From: VXYL01 sp963665195
GTDB taxonomy: Bacteria; Pseudomonadota; Gammaproteobacteria; Pseudomonadales; Azotimanducaceae
Direction: 5' to 3'
Assembly (NCBI GenBank): GCA_963665195.1
Contig: OY762070.1
Location: forward strand, 1,240,001-1,304,000
DNA: 64,000 nucleotides
The notes beneath the pieces were generated by a model. That model was not told the origin of the DNA. It was given only the letters and a program-made list of their open reading frames with translations, and made no database searches. This document shows positions 9,833-18,660 of this stretch, one piece after another. Made by a program: the position numbers and the translations under genes. Within the stretch, counting starts at the first letter, position 1, and each line of letters begins with the position of its first letter.

Positions 9833-10618
9833 GTGAGCTACGCCAACATCGAAGTCGCCAAGGACGGCCATGTGGCCGTCGTCACCTTCAACCGGCCTAC
9901 GAGAGCCAATGCCCTGGACCATGCCCACCTCGCCGACATCGAGGCCGCAGCACTTGCGTTTCGGGACGACGCCGAGACCCGAGTCGTCGTCTTCACCGGC
10001 GCCGGCAAGCACTTCTCCTCCGGCGCGGACCTCGACGGCGGTGGCCCCGTGGCCCGCACGCTGCTCGAACGGCAGCGTCTGGCGCGCATCGGCGAACGGG
10101 CGACGCTTGCCGTCTACGGCATGGACCAGATCACCATCGCCGCCTGGAACGGCGCCGCGATGGGCGGCGGCGCGGTGCTGGCTACGGCCATGGACTTCCG
10201 CATCGGCGCCGCCGACTGCTTCATGCAGTACCCGGAGATCGACATCGGCGTGAATCTGATGTGGAAGGGGCTGCCGCTCATCGCCCGCATTGCCGGGCCG
10301 TCCCGCGCCAAGCGGCTGGTGGCCGGCGGCGAACGCCTCCATGCCGAGACGCTTTTCGATTGGGGCGTGCTGGATGCGCTCGTCCCGGGCGCGCAGCTGA
10401 TGGCCACCGCCCGCGAATGGGCCGCGCGCTATGCCGGCAAGTCCCCCATCGCCGCGCAGATGATCAAGAAGAGCGTCAATGCGCTGGTCACCGCTGCGGA
10501 CATGGCGGTGATGCACATGGACGTGGACCAGAACATCCTTTCGGCGAGCACGGCAGACCGCAACGCCGCCGTCGCCGCCTATCGGGCCAAGACGACGCCG
10601 GAGTTCACCGGGAACTAG
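9833..10618 (+). CDS. Enoyl-CoA hydratase/isomerase family protein
   Basis: A complete 261-residue crotonase-family protein starting at GTG 9833. Oxyanion-hole segments are GAGKHFSSGADL (about residues 56-67) and WNGAAMGGGAVLA (about 102-114). The catalytic Glu pair of classical hydratases is not obvious, so the reaction (hydratase, isomerase, hydrolase or lyase) is left open. It is the first gene after the TTGACA/TAACAT promoter, with an untranslated leader of about 200 bases. Unlike the hydratase at 7320, its C-terminus is intact. Probably beta-oxidation-like catabolism of a CoA thioester. Confidence 0.85.
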   Translation: MSYANIEVAKDGHVAVVTFNRPTRANALDHAHLADIEAAALAFRDDAETRVVVFTGAGKHFSSGADLDGGGPVARTLLERQRLARIGERATLAVYGMDQITIAAWNGAAMGGGAVLATAMDFRIGAADCFMQYPEIDIGVNLMWKGLPLIARIAGPSRAKRLVAGGERLHAETLFDWGVLDALVPGAQLMATAREWAARYAGKSPIAAQMIKKSVNALVTAADMAVMHMDVDQNILSASTADRNAAVAAYRAKTTPEFTGN

Positions 10619-11063
10619 GCCGGCGCCGTCGACCGGAGAGGTGCCCGTCTCGGCGGCATGGCTTCACTTCCGCTACGCTTTTCCGTCGGCCTAGCGGCCG
10701 CAGGAACAGTAGCCGGAGGGCCGGAACGAAGCGGCTAGCATTGGAGATTCCGTACGCGCGTCACTCTTCGACTGGATGCTGCAACCGGATGTCTCCGATT
10801 ACGGCCTAGTCGAACCTCGGTGGCCAGCGTTCTACGACCTCCTGCGTGGATGTCGCCGGCAACTCGCCGTTCGGCTGCCGCCTCCCTGGCGCCGTCTTTC
10901 GTGAGTCACGCCGCCACCTTCGCAGACCATGTGGGGATGATCTCGCCAATGGCCTTCCAGAGTGAAGGCAAAGGGCAGCCACAAGCATCGCGTGGAGGGT
11001 CTCCGGCTTCTACACACGCGAGTCGTGGATTGACCTCTTGTCGACATCTGGGCGCTGGATCGG
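10619..11063. other. Intergenic stretch without a supported gene
   Basis: About 445 bases with mixed composition and lower coding bias than its neighbours. Short frames exist on both strands, but none shows a family motif or a convincing start. It may be eroded coding sequence; I see no tRNA, terminator with a T-run, or insertion-sequence end. Confidence 0.4.
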
Positions 11064-11306
11064 GTGACTGCGAGACTCGAAGACCTGCTCGATGCGCCGC
11101 TGCCCTCCGGCATGGCCGATCCGTACGGCTTCTGCCGCTACCGCAAACCGTTCGACGGCGCGAGCGAGACGCACGGCATCGAGGCTGTCGCCGCAGCCGC
11201 GGGCGATGCTGCGCGGCTTCGGCAGCACCCGGACGCGGCGTGGACCGGCATTGCGGTCGTCTGCCACGGCTGGGAGCTGGTCTACTGCGAGGCGGTGCCG
11301 GGCTAG
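11064..11306 (+). CDS. Small hypothetical protein (80 aa)
   Basis: GTG at 11064 opens an 80-codon frame with the strong GC-third-position bias of real genes in this window and three Cys in the second half (FCRYRKPF, VVCHGWELVYC). I do not recognise a family. It has no signal peptide or membrane segment. It sits alone, ending 27 bases before the convergent secreted protein. It could be a small complete gene or the tail of an eroded one, since the 445 bases upstream look degenerate. Confidence 0.45.
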   Translation: MTARLEDLLDAPLPSGMADPYGFCRYRKPFDGASETHGIEAVAAAAGDAARLRQHPDAAWTGIAVVCHGWELVYCEAVPG

Positions 11307-11332
11307 GCCGCGTCGGATTCGGAGCGCACCGC

Positions 11333-11710
11333 TCAATCGGTCTTGCGCGTGCCGGTGAACGCCCTGCTGCCCATCGGCGTTTCGATGGTGCCTTCCATGG
11401 CGTCGCCGGACAGCGTGCCCTTGTAGGTGAGGTCGATCGCGCCGATGGCGGTGTCCATCTGGACGACGAAGGTAAAGCTGTCGCCGTCCACGGCGATGGT
11501 GTCGATGGGGGCCTCGCCACGCTCGCCCTTGATGTAGCCGCTGAGGCCCGCCTCGCTCGCGTCCACCGTGAGTACCGATTTCCTCGGCCCGGCGTTGCTC
11601 TGGGTGAGGATGTTCCAGACGCCCGCCAACTCCGCGGCGACTGCGCTCGGCGCGAACAGCACGGAGATCGCGAGTGCCGCGGCAGCGGCGAACTTCAGCT
11701 TCGATCGCAT
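11333..11710 (-). CDS. Small secreted protein
   Basis: A 125-residue protein with a clear Sec signal peptide: basic MRSKLK, a hydrophobic core and the cleavage motif SAVAA-E near residue 27. The mature part is beta-rich, with features of small periplasmic proteins (AGVWNILTQ, SGYIKGERGE, MEGTIETPMGSRAFTG) that look like a repeating lipocalin-like or beta-barrel pattern. No catalytic residues are evident. ATG 11710 is well placed. It is transcribed away from the sqd operon, whose first start lies 122 bases to the right, so the two probably share a divergent promoter region. Function unknown. Confidence 0.75.
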   Translation of the reverse strand: MRSKLKFAAAAALAISVLFAPSAVAAELAGVWNILTQSNAGPRKSVLTVDASEAGLSGYIKGERGEAPIDTIAVDGDSFTFVVQMDTAIGAIDLTYKGTLSGDAMEGTIETPMGSRAFTGTRKTD

Positions 11711-11831
11711 GGATGCTCTCCTTAGCATGTATCGAGCGCAAGCATAGCCGCTCCCGCCGCCCGCCGCGCATCTTGGGTTTGGCGCGGCAGTCCTGTAGGC
11801 TTCGCCGCAACGCATCTCGCCGGGGGAAGTC

Positions 11832-13043
11832 TTGAGGATCGCGGTACTCGGTGGCGACGGCTTCATCGGCTGGCCCACGACTCTGCACTTGTCGAACGCC
11901 GGCCACGAGGTCGCCATCGTCGACAACCTGAGCCGCCGCTGGATCGACACCGAACTCGGCGTGCAATCCCTCACGCCCATGGATTCCATCCAGGAGCGGC
12001 AGCGCATCTGGCGCGAGGTGAGCGGCCGCACCCTCGCCTTCGAGCACATCGACGTCGCTCAGGAGTACGCCCGCTTCAAGGAGTGGCTCGGCGATTGGCG
12101 GCCGGCCGCCGTGGTGCATTTCGCCGAGCAGCGGGCGGCGCCGTACTCGATGAAGAGCGACACCCACAAGGCCTACACCGTCGACAACAACGTCAACGCC
12201 ACCCACAACCTGCTGAACGCGCTGGTGGCGACCGGACTGGACGCCCATGTCGTCCACCTCGGCACGATGGGCGTGTACGGCTACGCCACCGCCGGCGCGG
12301 CCATCCCGGAAGGCTATCTGGACATCGATGTGACGCTCACCGACGGCAGCAAGGCGCGGCGCGAGATTCTCTACCCTGCGGATCCCGGCAGCATCTACCA
12401 CCTGACGAAGTGCCTCGATCAGCTCCTGTTCCAGTTCTACGCCAAGAACGACGGTGTGCGCGTCACGGACCTCCACCAGGGCGTCGTCTGGGGCACGCAC
12501 ACCGACCAGACCCGCCGCCACGACCAGCTCATCAACCGCTTCGACTACGACGGCGACTATGGCACGGTGCTGAACCGGTTCCTCATCCAGGCCGCGCTGA
12601 ACCACCCGCTCACCGTGCATGGCACCGGTGGCCAGAGCCGCGCCTTCATCCACATCCAGGACTCCGTGCGCTGCATCGAGATCGCCTTGGCGAACCCCCC
12701 GGCGCGCGGCGAGCGCACCAAGATCTTCAACCAGATGACGGAAGTGCATCGCGTCCGGGACCTCGCCGCGCTGGTCAGCGAACTCACCGGCGCGGAAGTG
12801 GCCTACCTTCCCAATCCGCGCAAGGAGGCGGCGGAGAACGACCTCATGGTGAGCAATGCGCAGCTGCTCGATCTCGGCCTCGCGCCGACCGTTCTGCAGG
12901 AAGGGCTGCTGACGGAACTGGTGGACGTGGCGAAGCGCTACCTGCACCGCGTGGACCGCTCGCGGATCCCCAGCACGTCCGCATGGACCCGGGAGCGCGC
13001 TGCCGAGATGGCGGGCGCGCCGAAGGCGAACGGCACGGCGTAG
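11832..13043 (+). CDS. sqdB: UDP-sulfoquinovose synthase SqdB (SQD1-type)
   Basis: A 403-residue extended SDR enzyme that converts UDP-glucose and sulfite to UDP-sulfoquinovose, the sulfolipid head-group donor. The NAD-binding loop is LGGDGFIGW (residues 6-14). The active-site Thr is Thr145 in HLGTMGVYG, and the YxxxK pair is Tyr189/Lys193 in YHLTK. Family-diagnostic segments such as VDNLSRRWID, HFAEQRAAPYSM and DLHQGVVWG match plant SQD1 and bacterial SqdB closely. It starts at TTG 11832 behind the purine-rich stretch GGGGGAAG. It is the first of three tightly packed genes that together match the Rhodobacter sphaeroides sqdB, sqdD, sqdC set. Confidence 0.93.
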   Translation: MRIAVLGGDGFIGWPTTLHLSNAGHEVAIVDNLSRRWIDTELGVQSLTPMDSIQERQRIWREVSGRTLAFEHIDVAQEYARFKEWLGDWRPAAVVHFAEQRAAPYSMKSDTHKAYTVDNNVNATHNLLNALVATGLDAHVVHLGTMGVYGYATAGAAIPEGYLDIDVTLTDGSKARREILYPADPGSIYHLTKCLDQLLFQFYAKNDGVRVTDLHQGVVWGTHTDQTRRHDQLINRFDYDGDYGTVLNRFLIQAALNHPLTVHGTGGQSRAFIHIQDSVRCIEIALANPPARGERTKIFNQMTEVHRVRDLAALVSELTGAEVAYLPNPRKEAAENDLMVSNAQLLDLGLAPTVLQEGLLTELVDVAKRYLHRVDRSRIPSTSAWTRERAAEMAGAPKANGTA

Positions 13044-13052
13044 CAGGCCGCC

Positions 13053-13835
13053 GTGCATGCCTACGTCACCCTAGTCACCAACGCGGACTACGCCCTCGGC
13101 GCACTGGCCCTCGCCCGCTCGCTGAAAGCGGTGGGCAGCCGCTGGCCGCTGCTGGTGCTCGCCAAGGAGGGTGCGCCGGACTTGGCGCCGCTGGCGAGCG
13201 AGGGCTGCCTGATCCGCACCGTCGCCCAGCCGCCGCTCTCGGATGCCTTCCGCGCCCGGCACGAGCGCGGCGCATTGCACGCCCGGGCGCCGTACAAGGG
13301 CGTCAAGCCCGCCTTCCACGATCCGCTCGACAACTACTGCAAGCTCGAACTCTGGCGTCTCACGCAGTACCGGCGCGTGGTCTTCCTCGATGCGGACACG
13401 CTGGTCGTCAAGAACATCGACAACCTGTTCGGCTACCCGGAGTTCTGCGCCGCGCCGAACCTCTACGAGACGCTCGAGGACATGCATCGGCTGAACTCCG
13501 GCGTCTTCGTCGCGGCACCGTCCGAAGCCACCTACGACGACATGCTCGGCCGCCTCGACGTGCCGGATGTATTCTGGCGGCGCACGGACCAGACCTTCTT
13601 GGAGCACTACTTTCCGAACTGGCACGGTCTGCCCTACACCTACAACGCGCTGCAGTACATCTACTTCAACCTGCCGCAGCTCTGGCGCTGGGACAGCATC
13701 AAGGTGGTCCACTACCAGTTCGAGAAGCCGTGGCAGGCGGACAACGCCAAGGCCGATCTGCTTGCTCCCCTGATCGACCTCTGGCGCGGCGTGCAGGGCG
13801 GCAAGCCCATCGCCGAGCTCGTCCCCCGCCCATGA
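13053..13835 (+). CDS. sqdD: Glycosyltransferase family 8, SqdD-like
   Basis: A 260-residue GT8 (glycogenin-like) glycosyltransferase with the metal-binding DxD in FLDADTLVVKN (residues 111-121) and a second acidic motif near LNSGVF. In R. sphaeroides, SqdD is a GT8-type enzyme proposed to transfer sulfoquinovose from the UDP-sugar to the lipid precursor; the position directly after sqdB supports the same job here. GTG 13053 lies 9 bases after the sqdB stop, and the stop overlaps the next start as ATGA. No membrane segment is seen, so it probably acts at the cytosolic face of the membrane. Symbol rests on family plus context. Confidence 0.82.
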   Translation: MHAYVTLVTNADYALGALALARSLKAVGSRWPLLVLAKEGAPDLAPLASEGCLIRTVAQPPLSDAFRARHERGALHARAPYKGVKPAFHDPLDNYCKLELWRLTQYRRVVFLDADTLVVKNIDNLFGYPEFCAAPNLYETLEDMHRLNSGVFVAAPSEATYDDMLGRLDVPDVFWRRTDQTFLEHYFPNWHGLPYTYNALQYIYFNLPQLWRWDSIKVVHYQFEKPWQADNAKADLLAPLIDLWRGVQGGKPIAELVPRP

Positions 13836-14761
13836 GGGTGGCGATCACCGGCGCCACCGGCTATGTGGGGCGCTTCATCGTCGACCGCCTGCGTGCAGAG
13901 GGCGCCGAACTGCGGGCCCTGGTTCGACACGGCCGCGCCGCTTCCGCGCTGCCCGCTGAGGTCGAGACCGTGTCTGGGGACATGACTGAACCGAGTGCGC
14001 TGATCCGCCTCGTTGTCGACGCGGACGCCGTGGTGCATTGCGCTTTGGAGCACGCTCGCGGCCGCTATCGCGGCGGCGAGGGCGAGATGAGCGGGGATCG
14101 GTTGCGCTTCTGGCGGGCGAACCTGCTTGCCGGGGTGGAGCTCATGGAGTGCGCGCGACTGGCGGGCGTCCGCCGCTTCATCCTGCTCTCTAGCCGCGCC
14201 GTATTCGGCCATCGCTCCGGTGGAGCCGAGTGGGTGGACGATGCCGCCCGCCCGATCCCGGACACGCACTACGGTGCGCTGAAGCTCGCCCTCGAAGCCC
14301 ACGCCAGCGCATTCTCGGACACCGATGGCTTGTGCTGCGCCAGCCTGCGGCCCACCGGCGTGTACGGCCTGACGGCACCGGTTGAACGCAGCAAGTGGTT
14401 CGACATCGGCATGGCGCTCGCCGCCTGCGGTGCGCTGCCCGCAGCGCGGCTGGCCACGGAAGTCCACGGCCGGGATGTCGCCGCGGCCGTCTCCCTGCTG
14501 CTGAACGCCCCGGCGGAGCAGGTCACCGCCCGAACCTTCAACTGTTCGGACCTAGTCATGGACACCCGCCGCGTGATGGCGGGCTTAGCGACGCGCCTCG
14601 GCGTTACTGCGGAGCTGCCGCCCCGGGTCGCCAATCGGCTCCGCTTGGCCATGCGAACATCCGCTTTGCGGAACCTCGGCTGGCAGCCGGGTGGCGAGGG
14701 CCTGTTCGAGGCGACCCTAGACGCTTTGGCGGACGCGGTGCGGGAGCGAGCGGCTATCTGA
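13832..14761 (+). CDS. sqdC: NAD(P)-dependent SDR, probable SqdC
   Basis: A 309-residue extended short-chain dehydrogenase. The N-terminus ITGATGYVG is the Rossmann GxxGxxG loop, and Ser in LLSSRAVFG with Tyr/Lys in HYGALKLALE (about residues 148-157) supply the SDR catalytic residues. It begins in ATGA overlap with the GT8 gene. SqdC of R. sphaeroides is a reductase/epimerase-like protein whose loss leads to accumulation of a sulfoquinovosyl-dihydroxyacetone; the conserved trio here makes the same role the best guess. Other nucleotide-sugar epimerases look similar, so the symbol is context-based. Confidence 0.7.
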   Translation: MRVAITGATGYVGRFIVDRLRAEGAELRALVRHGRAASALPAEVETVSGDMTEPSALIRLVVDADAVVHCALEHARGRYRGGEGEMSGDRLRFWRANLLAGVELMECARLAGVRRFILLSSRAVFGHRSGGAEWVDDAARPIPDTHYGALKLALEAHASAFSDTDGLCCASLRPTGVYGLTAPVERSKWFDIGMALAACGALPAARLATEVHGRDVAAAVSLLLNAPAEQVTARTFNCSDLVMDTRRVMAGLATRLGVTAELPPRVANRLRLAMRTSALRNLGWQPGGEGLFEATLDALADAVRERAAI

Positions 14762-14778
14762 GGCGATGCAGCGGCGGG

Positions 14779-15771
14779 CTAACGACCGAACCGAAGGGCG
14801 AACAGCCGCCGCCCAAGATCGAGGATTTTCGCGCTGTCTTTCACGCCATCCACCAGATGCGTTGGAATGGCGCCAAGGCCGTTGTGCGCACCGCTGACGG
14901 CGCCGGCGATGGCCGCGATGGTGTCCGCATCGCCGCCGATGCGCAGCGACGTGTCCACCGTGGCCACGAAGTCGCGGGGATTCCTGAGGAAAGCGTAGAG
15001 AGCCGCCAGCGCTGTCGGCATGGCCAAGGCAGGAATGCCGAACCCGTTGCGCATTCGGCTGCCGTCGGTCGAGGCGATGGACTCCAGCGCATCGTCCTCC
15101 GGCAGTTGCAGCCAGCGCTCGAGCCGTCGAACGTTGCGGGCGAGCGCCGGGCTTCGGTTCTCTACCGGCTGCGCGACGGCGGCCAGGAAGCGAGGCATGT
15201 CGATTACCGTCGGAGCGACAGCCTGCGCGACCGCGGTCGCGATCGCCAGCGCTGCGTCGATGGCGAGTGGATGGCGGTGCGTGACGACGCTCGCCACCGC
15301 CACGTCGTGCGGCAGATCCTGCGGCTCGCCGCAATCCCACAGCCCGATCGGCGCGATACGCATGGCCGCGCCGTTAAGCGGCAGGTCGTCGGCCACCGCG
15401 GCAGCCTCCCAGTGGATGCCGGCCAGCAACCGCTTGACGGCGCGATGCGCCACCGGCCCCGCGCCGATGATCTCGCCGGACTCCCAAAGCGCCGCGAACT
15501 CGGCGGCGATGGCTGCGCCGTCCACCCGGCCGCGCTTGAGGAGGGCCCGGACGATGGCCAGCGTGAGTTGCGTGTCGTCCGTGTACTGTCCGAGTGGATA
15601 CGTCTCGTTCGATGCGCCGGGCCGCTTGGGGAACGGTCGATAGCGATCGGCGATGCCGACCTCGCCCGCGATCCGCTCGCGGGAGCGGCCCTCCAGCGGG
15701 GCGCCCAATGCATCGCCCACGGCGCATCCGAACAGCGCGCCGGTGACCTGATCCTCTCGCGGGCGGCTCAC
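14779..15771 (-). CDS. ADP-ribosylglycohydrolase family protein (DraG/ARH-like)
   Basis: A 330-residue protein of the ADP-ribosylglycohydrolase fold, which removes ADP-ribose from proteins or other acceptors. N-terminal GCAVGDALGAPLEG (about residues 14-27), the first metal ligand motif YTDDTQLTLA and the second metal site GGDADTIAAIAGAVSGAHNG near the C-terminus are all present, so the binuclear Mg site is complete. GTG 15771 overlaps the exonuclease stop (GTGA), giving a translationally coupled pair. It converges with sqdC, 17 bases away. The substrate may be ADP-ribosylated protein or DNA; no cognate ADP-ribosyltransferase is in the window. Confidence 0.88.
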   Translation of the reverse strand: MSRPREDQVTGALFGCAVGDALGAPLEGRSRERIAGEVGIADRYRPFPKRPGASNETYPLGQYTDDTQLTLAIVRALLKRGRVDGAAIAAEFAALWESGEIIGAGPVAHRAVKRLLAGIHWEAAAVADDLPLNGAAMRIAPIGLWDCGEPQDLPHDVAVASVVTHRHPLAIDAALAIATAVAQAVAPTVIDMPRFLAAVAQPVENRSPALARNVRRLERWLQLPEDDALESIASTDGSRMRNGFGIPALAMPTALAALYAFLRNPRDFVATVDTSLRIGGDADTIAAIAGAVSGAHNGLGAIPTHLVDGVKDSAKILDLGRRLFALRFGR

Positions 15772-16652
15772 CCTTGGCCCTGCCAGCGGCGCGGCTGCAG
15801 CGGCAAAGGGCCGACGCGCTGTTCGAGTTGCCGGAAGGCGGCGCGGTCCGCTCCGCGCCAGCGCAGGTCGTCGAGGGATTGCGGCAACGGCACATCCTCC
15901 GCCAGGATGGCCAGCGCCTTGTACAGCGCGACCTCTTCGCGCATCGCGTCGAGCGTCGCGGCCAGCTTCATCGCGCCGCGCACCTTCACCGACCAGTCCG
16001 CCGCGCGGCGCGGAATCGCCTCCACGGTGCCGTAGGCGCCGAGCAGCGCGGTCGCGGTCTTGGCGCCGAAGCCGGGAACCCCCGGAATGCCATCGGCCGT
16101 ATCGCCCACCAAGGCCAGCCAGTCCGGGATGCTCGCCGGCGCGACGCCGTTGCGCGCCCGCACGCCGTCCTCGTCGATGACGCGGCGGCGGATGCGGTCC
16201 ACCTGCACCACGCGATTGCCGGTGACGCACTGGCCGAGGTCCTTGTCGGGCGTCAGAATCCGCACCTGCGCCACATCGTCGCGCCAGCGCTTGGCAGCGG
16301 TCGCCAAGGCGTCGTCCGCCTCAAAGCGGTCCATCGACCAGACCGTGACCCCGATCGCGGCAACGGCCTCCTCCACCAGATCGAACTGCGCCAGGATGGC
16401 GGGCTCCAGCCCGGCGCCGGACTTGTAGCCGTCGAACATCTCGTTGCGGAACGACTCGATGGGATTGTCGAAGGCGACGCCGATGTGCGTCGCCTGCTCG
16501 TCGGGATCGTCGAGCAGCGCAAGGAGCGATGCAACGACGCCCACCGTGCCCTTGACGTCCATGCCGCCGAGCGCCGGCGCGACGCGCCCGGGACGCTTGG
16601 CGTAGTGGGCGCGGAACAGCTCGAACGTGCCGTCGACAACGTGCAGTCGCAT
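15768..16652 (-). CDS. 5'-3' exonuclease (PolI N-terminal/FEN-type)
   Basis: A 294-residue flap-endonuclease/5'-3' exonuclease-type protein, like the N-terminal domain of DNA polymerase I without the polymerase. Acidic metal-binding clusters are visible: VVDGTFELF at the N-terminus, AFDNPIESFRNEMFDGYKSG, FEADDALAT and LVGDTADGIPGVPGFG, the last being the helix-hairpin-helix region with its DxxD. It is translationally coupled (GTGA) to the ADP-ribosylglycohydrolase. ATG 16652 is used; an ATG three codons upstream is possible. It likely processes flaps or RNA primers, or acts in repair; the coupling suggests a DNA-damage or ADP-ribose context. Confidence 0.85.
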   Translation of the reverse strand: MRLHVVDGTFELFRAHYAKRPGRVAPALGGMDVKGTVGVVASLLALLDDPDEQATHIGVAFDNPIESFRNEMFDGYKSGAGLEPAILAQFDLVEEAVAAIGVTVWSMDRFEADDALATAAKRWRDDVAQVRILTPDKDLGQCVTGNRVVQVDRIRRRVIDEDGVRARNGVAPASIPDWLALVGDTADGIPGVPGFGAKTATALLGAYGTVEAIPRRAADWSVKVRGAMKLAATLDAMREEVALYKALAILAEDVPLPQSLDDLRWRGADRAAFRQLEQRVGPLPLQPRRWQGQG

Positions 16653-16823
16653 GGCACCCATTGTCGGCGCAGACGGCGGCGCCGGCAACACCGAGTCGAA
16701 CACCAGACCGCCGCCGCCGGTTGCCCATTGCTCCGCCTGCCCAGCGTGCTCAGCGGCTCACATCGCGGGCGACGAACGGTTTCGACCTTCCCCGATACCT
16801 CGCCCGAGGCAAAGGCGGAGTGG

Positions 16824-18209
16824 CTACCCGCGCTGGCCCGTGTCGAATAGGTCGGCTTCGAAGGCGTGGTGAGCCAAGTGGCGTCGGACCAGCTCAACCG
16901 ACCACGGTTCCCTAGCGCCGTTGGCAGCGTCTCCCGTCACGTAGCTGACGAGTTCATCGACGGGTGCGAAGCTCCCGCTCAGGGAAGTTCCCCGTTGCTC
17001 GAAGAACTCCGACCTACTGAGCACGATGGAGACCTCGTCCGTTTCGGCCTGCCACTCGTAGGCGATACCGACGTGCTTCGAGGTGCTGCCGCCGTTGTCG
17101 AAGTACACTGCGCCGATCATTCGCAGGGAAGCAGGCCGTACTTGGAGCCTGAGTTCCTCTTCGAGCTCTCTCGTCGCGCACAGGACGAGCGGGTCGCCGT
17201 TCGCCGCGTCTTCGCGCCGCACGTGGCCACCGGCCCAGATGACAATCCTATTGTGGAGTGGATTCCGGTCGTGACGCTCCCGGCGTCGCAGCCGCAACAC
17301 GTCGCCGCTCCTATTCCGAACGATCACGATCGGTAGTGCCTGCACGCGGGTCGCGTCAGCCTCGACCTCCTGTCTTGGCTGGAAGTCGGCACGGTCGCCG
17401 CTGCGGAAATACTCGACGAGCTTGTCTGCTCGGTCGCCGCTGACGAAGTTCCGATCATCGAAGATCCCTTTGACTACCGTCTTCGGGCACGAGAGCACAT
17501 CCTCGGCGATCTGTTCCTCGGCTAGGCCAAGGATCGCCTCAGCGACGACTTCGGCAGTACGTTTCGGGTCGTCCTTTGTCTCGCCAGCGGAGGTGTCGAT
17601 CGGGAACAGCCTGAACTTGCTGCCCAGTTCCTCGATGCACCGCTGGTTTACTTCTCTGATCTGCTTCAGCACCTCGTGGTTCATGATTGAGCCTGCTGCA
17701 CCTTCCACTGGGAGCAGACCTCGTTCCCGCTTCATCGCGTCGTCTGGCGAGGCCAGCATCACGAACACACCGGAAATGCGCCTTCGCCAGTCGTCGATCA
17801 TCAGAAAGTCCTGGATGATCTTGCGATCTTGAGGGCGGATCCGGGAGATCCGCTCCATCATCTTCATCCAGCAAATCGAGTCGAATACCCCACGGTCGAG
17901 AAACAGGATCTGCGGATCGTCCTCGCGCGGGGGATTTTGGGTCTTCTCAAGTACCTGCGCGAGCGTGGTACATGCCGTCCAGACGTTGAAGTTCGCATGC
18001 TTCTTGTCTCGGACGGGGCAGACAGATGCCCGTTCGATGACCACGTCCGTGCGGAAGCCGCAGCGCTTGAGGAATGCCTGAACGTGAGCGAGCGTCGTGC
18101 TCTTGCCTGCTTTGGGCACGCCCGCGAACTCAATGACGAGCGGCTTGCGGGCCCTGTCTGGGAACTGGGCTGCCGCGTTTTCGGCACGGGTTTGGAGGGT
18201 TGATCTCAT
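16824..18209 (-). CDS. P-loop kinase-like domain fused to a Nudix domain
   Basis: A 461-residue two-domain protein. Residues about 20-260 form a nucleoside/nucleotide-kinase-like P-loop domain with Walker A GVPKAGKST (30-38), a FLDRG segment and Arg-rich lid sequences. Residues about 270-450 look like a Nudix hydrolase with WAGGHVRRED followed after an insertion by the signature core RELEEELRL. Substrate is unknown; such a fusion might phosphorylate or sense a nucleotide and hydrolyse a related diphosphate. Codon use is clearly less GC-rich than the flanks, suggesting acquisition. It stands alone between gaps of about 170 and 450 bases. Domain calls are by eye. Confidence 0.65.
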   Translation of the reverse strand: MRSTLQTRAENAAAQFPDRARKPLVIEFAGVPKAGKSTTLAHVQAFLKRCGFRTDVVIERASVCPVRDKKHANFNVWTACTTLAQVLEKTQNPPREDDPQILFLDRGVFDSICWMKMMERISRIRPQDRKIIQDFLMIDDWRRRISGVFVMLASPDDAMKRERGLLPVEGAAGSIMNHEVLKQIREVNQRCIEELGSKFRLFPIDTSAGETKDDPKRTAEVVAEAILGLAEEQIAEDVLSCPKTVVKGIFDDRNFVSGDRADKLVEYFRSGDRADFQPRQEVEADATRVQALPIVIVRNRSGDVLRLRRRERHDRNPLHNRIVIWAGGHVRREDAANGDPLVLCATRELEEELRLQVRPASLRMIGAVYFDNGGSTSKHVGIAYEWQAETDEVSIVLSRSEFFEQRGTSLSGSFAPVDELVSYVTGDAANGAREPWSVELVRRHLAHHAFEADLFDTGQRG

Positions 18210-18660
18210 GGATGTGCCTCGTGTCGACACCTGATCGCTTGGCGGGCGACGCAAACAGCTACGCTGCTATGTGCGCCACCGGTAGCGCGGGACTATCAGC
18301 CGCGGCCCAGACCTTGTCAAGGGGCTGGGCTGAAAATGAGGCAGCGCTCGGGGAACCGGGCGAGGTGGTCTTGGCCGACGCCGTGCGCCGTGGGGCGAGG
18401 CAGTCCGCCCCATGGCTCGCAGGGCACTGTTTCGCCAGAAGAGCAGCATGCGCGGCGGTCTGCGGCGACGGCGGCGATGGGTGAAGGCTGCGTACTGCCG
18501 GGAGTACCGACGGCCATGCGCCGGGACCGGGCGACACCGACGCATCGTGCGCTGCGCCGGGTGCCTGTGGCGCGTATGGCGGACACGAGAACTCGTGCTG
18601 TCAAGCTCGCCCCAGCGGGCGTACTATGGCCCGCCCAAACCAGCGCGAGGCCCGGCGCCC
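18210..18660. other. Intergenic stretch without a supported gene
   Basis: About 450 bases between the kinase-Nudix gene and the PhyH gene. Overlapping Arg/Ser/Ala-rich frames are present on both strands, but none shows a motif, and the PhyH frame is open upstream without homology. It probably holds the promoters of both flanking genes; no clear consensus hexamers, tRNA or IS ends were seen. Confidence 0.4.

Noticed and set aside
9557..10732. The 14-base direct repeat GGCCGGAACGAAGC at 9557-9570 and 10719-10732 around the hydratase gene
   Set aside because: Repeats of this length are expected by chance many times in a 64-kb GC-rich window; no other mobile-element sign.
12083..13831. Long Arg/Pro-rich plus-strand frame over sqdB and sqdD
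   Set aside because: It is a high-GC shadow in another frame; the sqdB and sqdD frames carry the conserved motifs.
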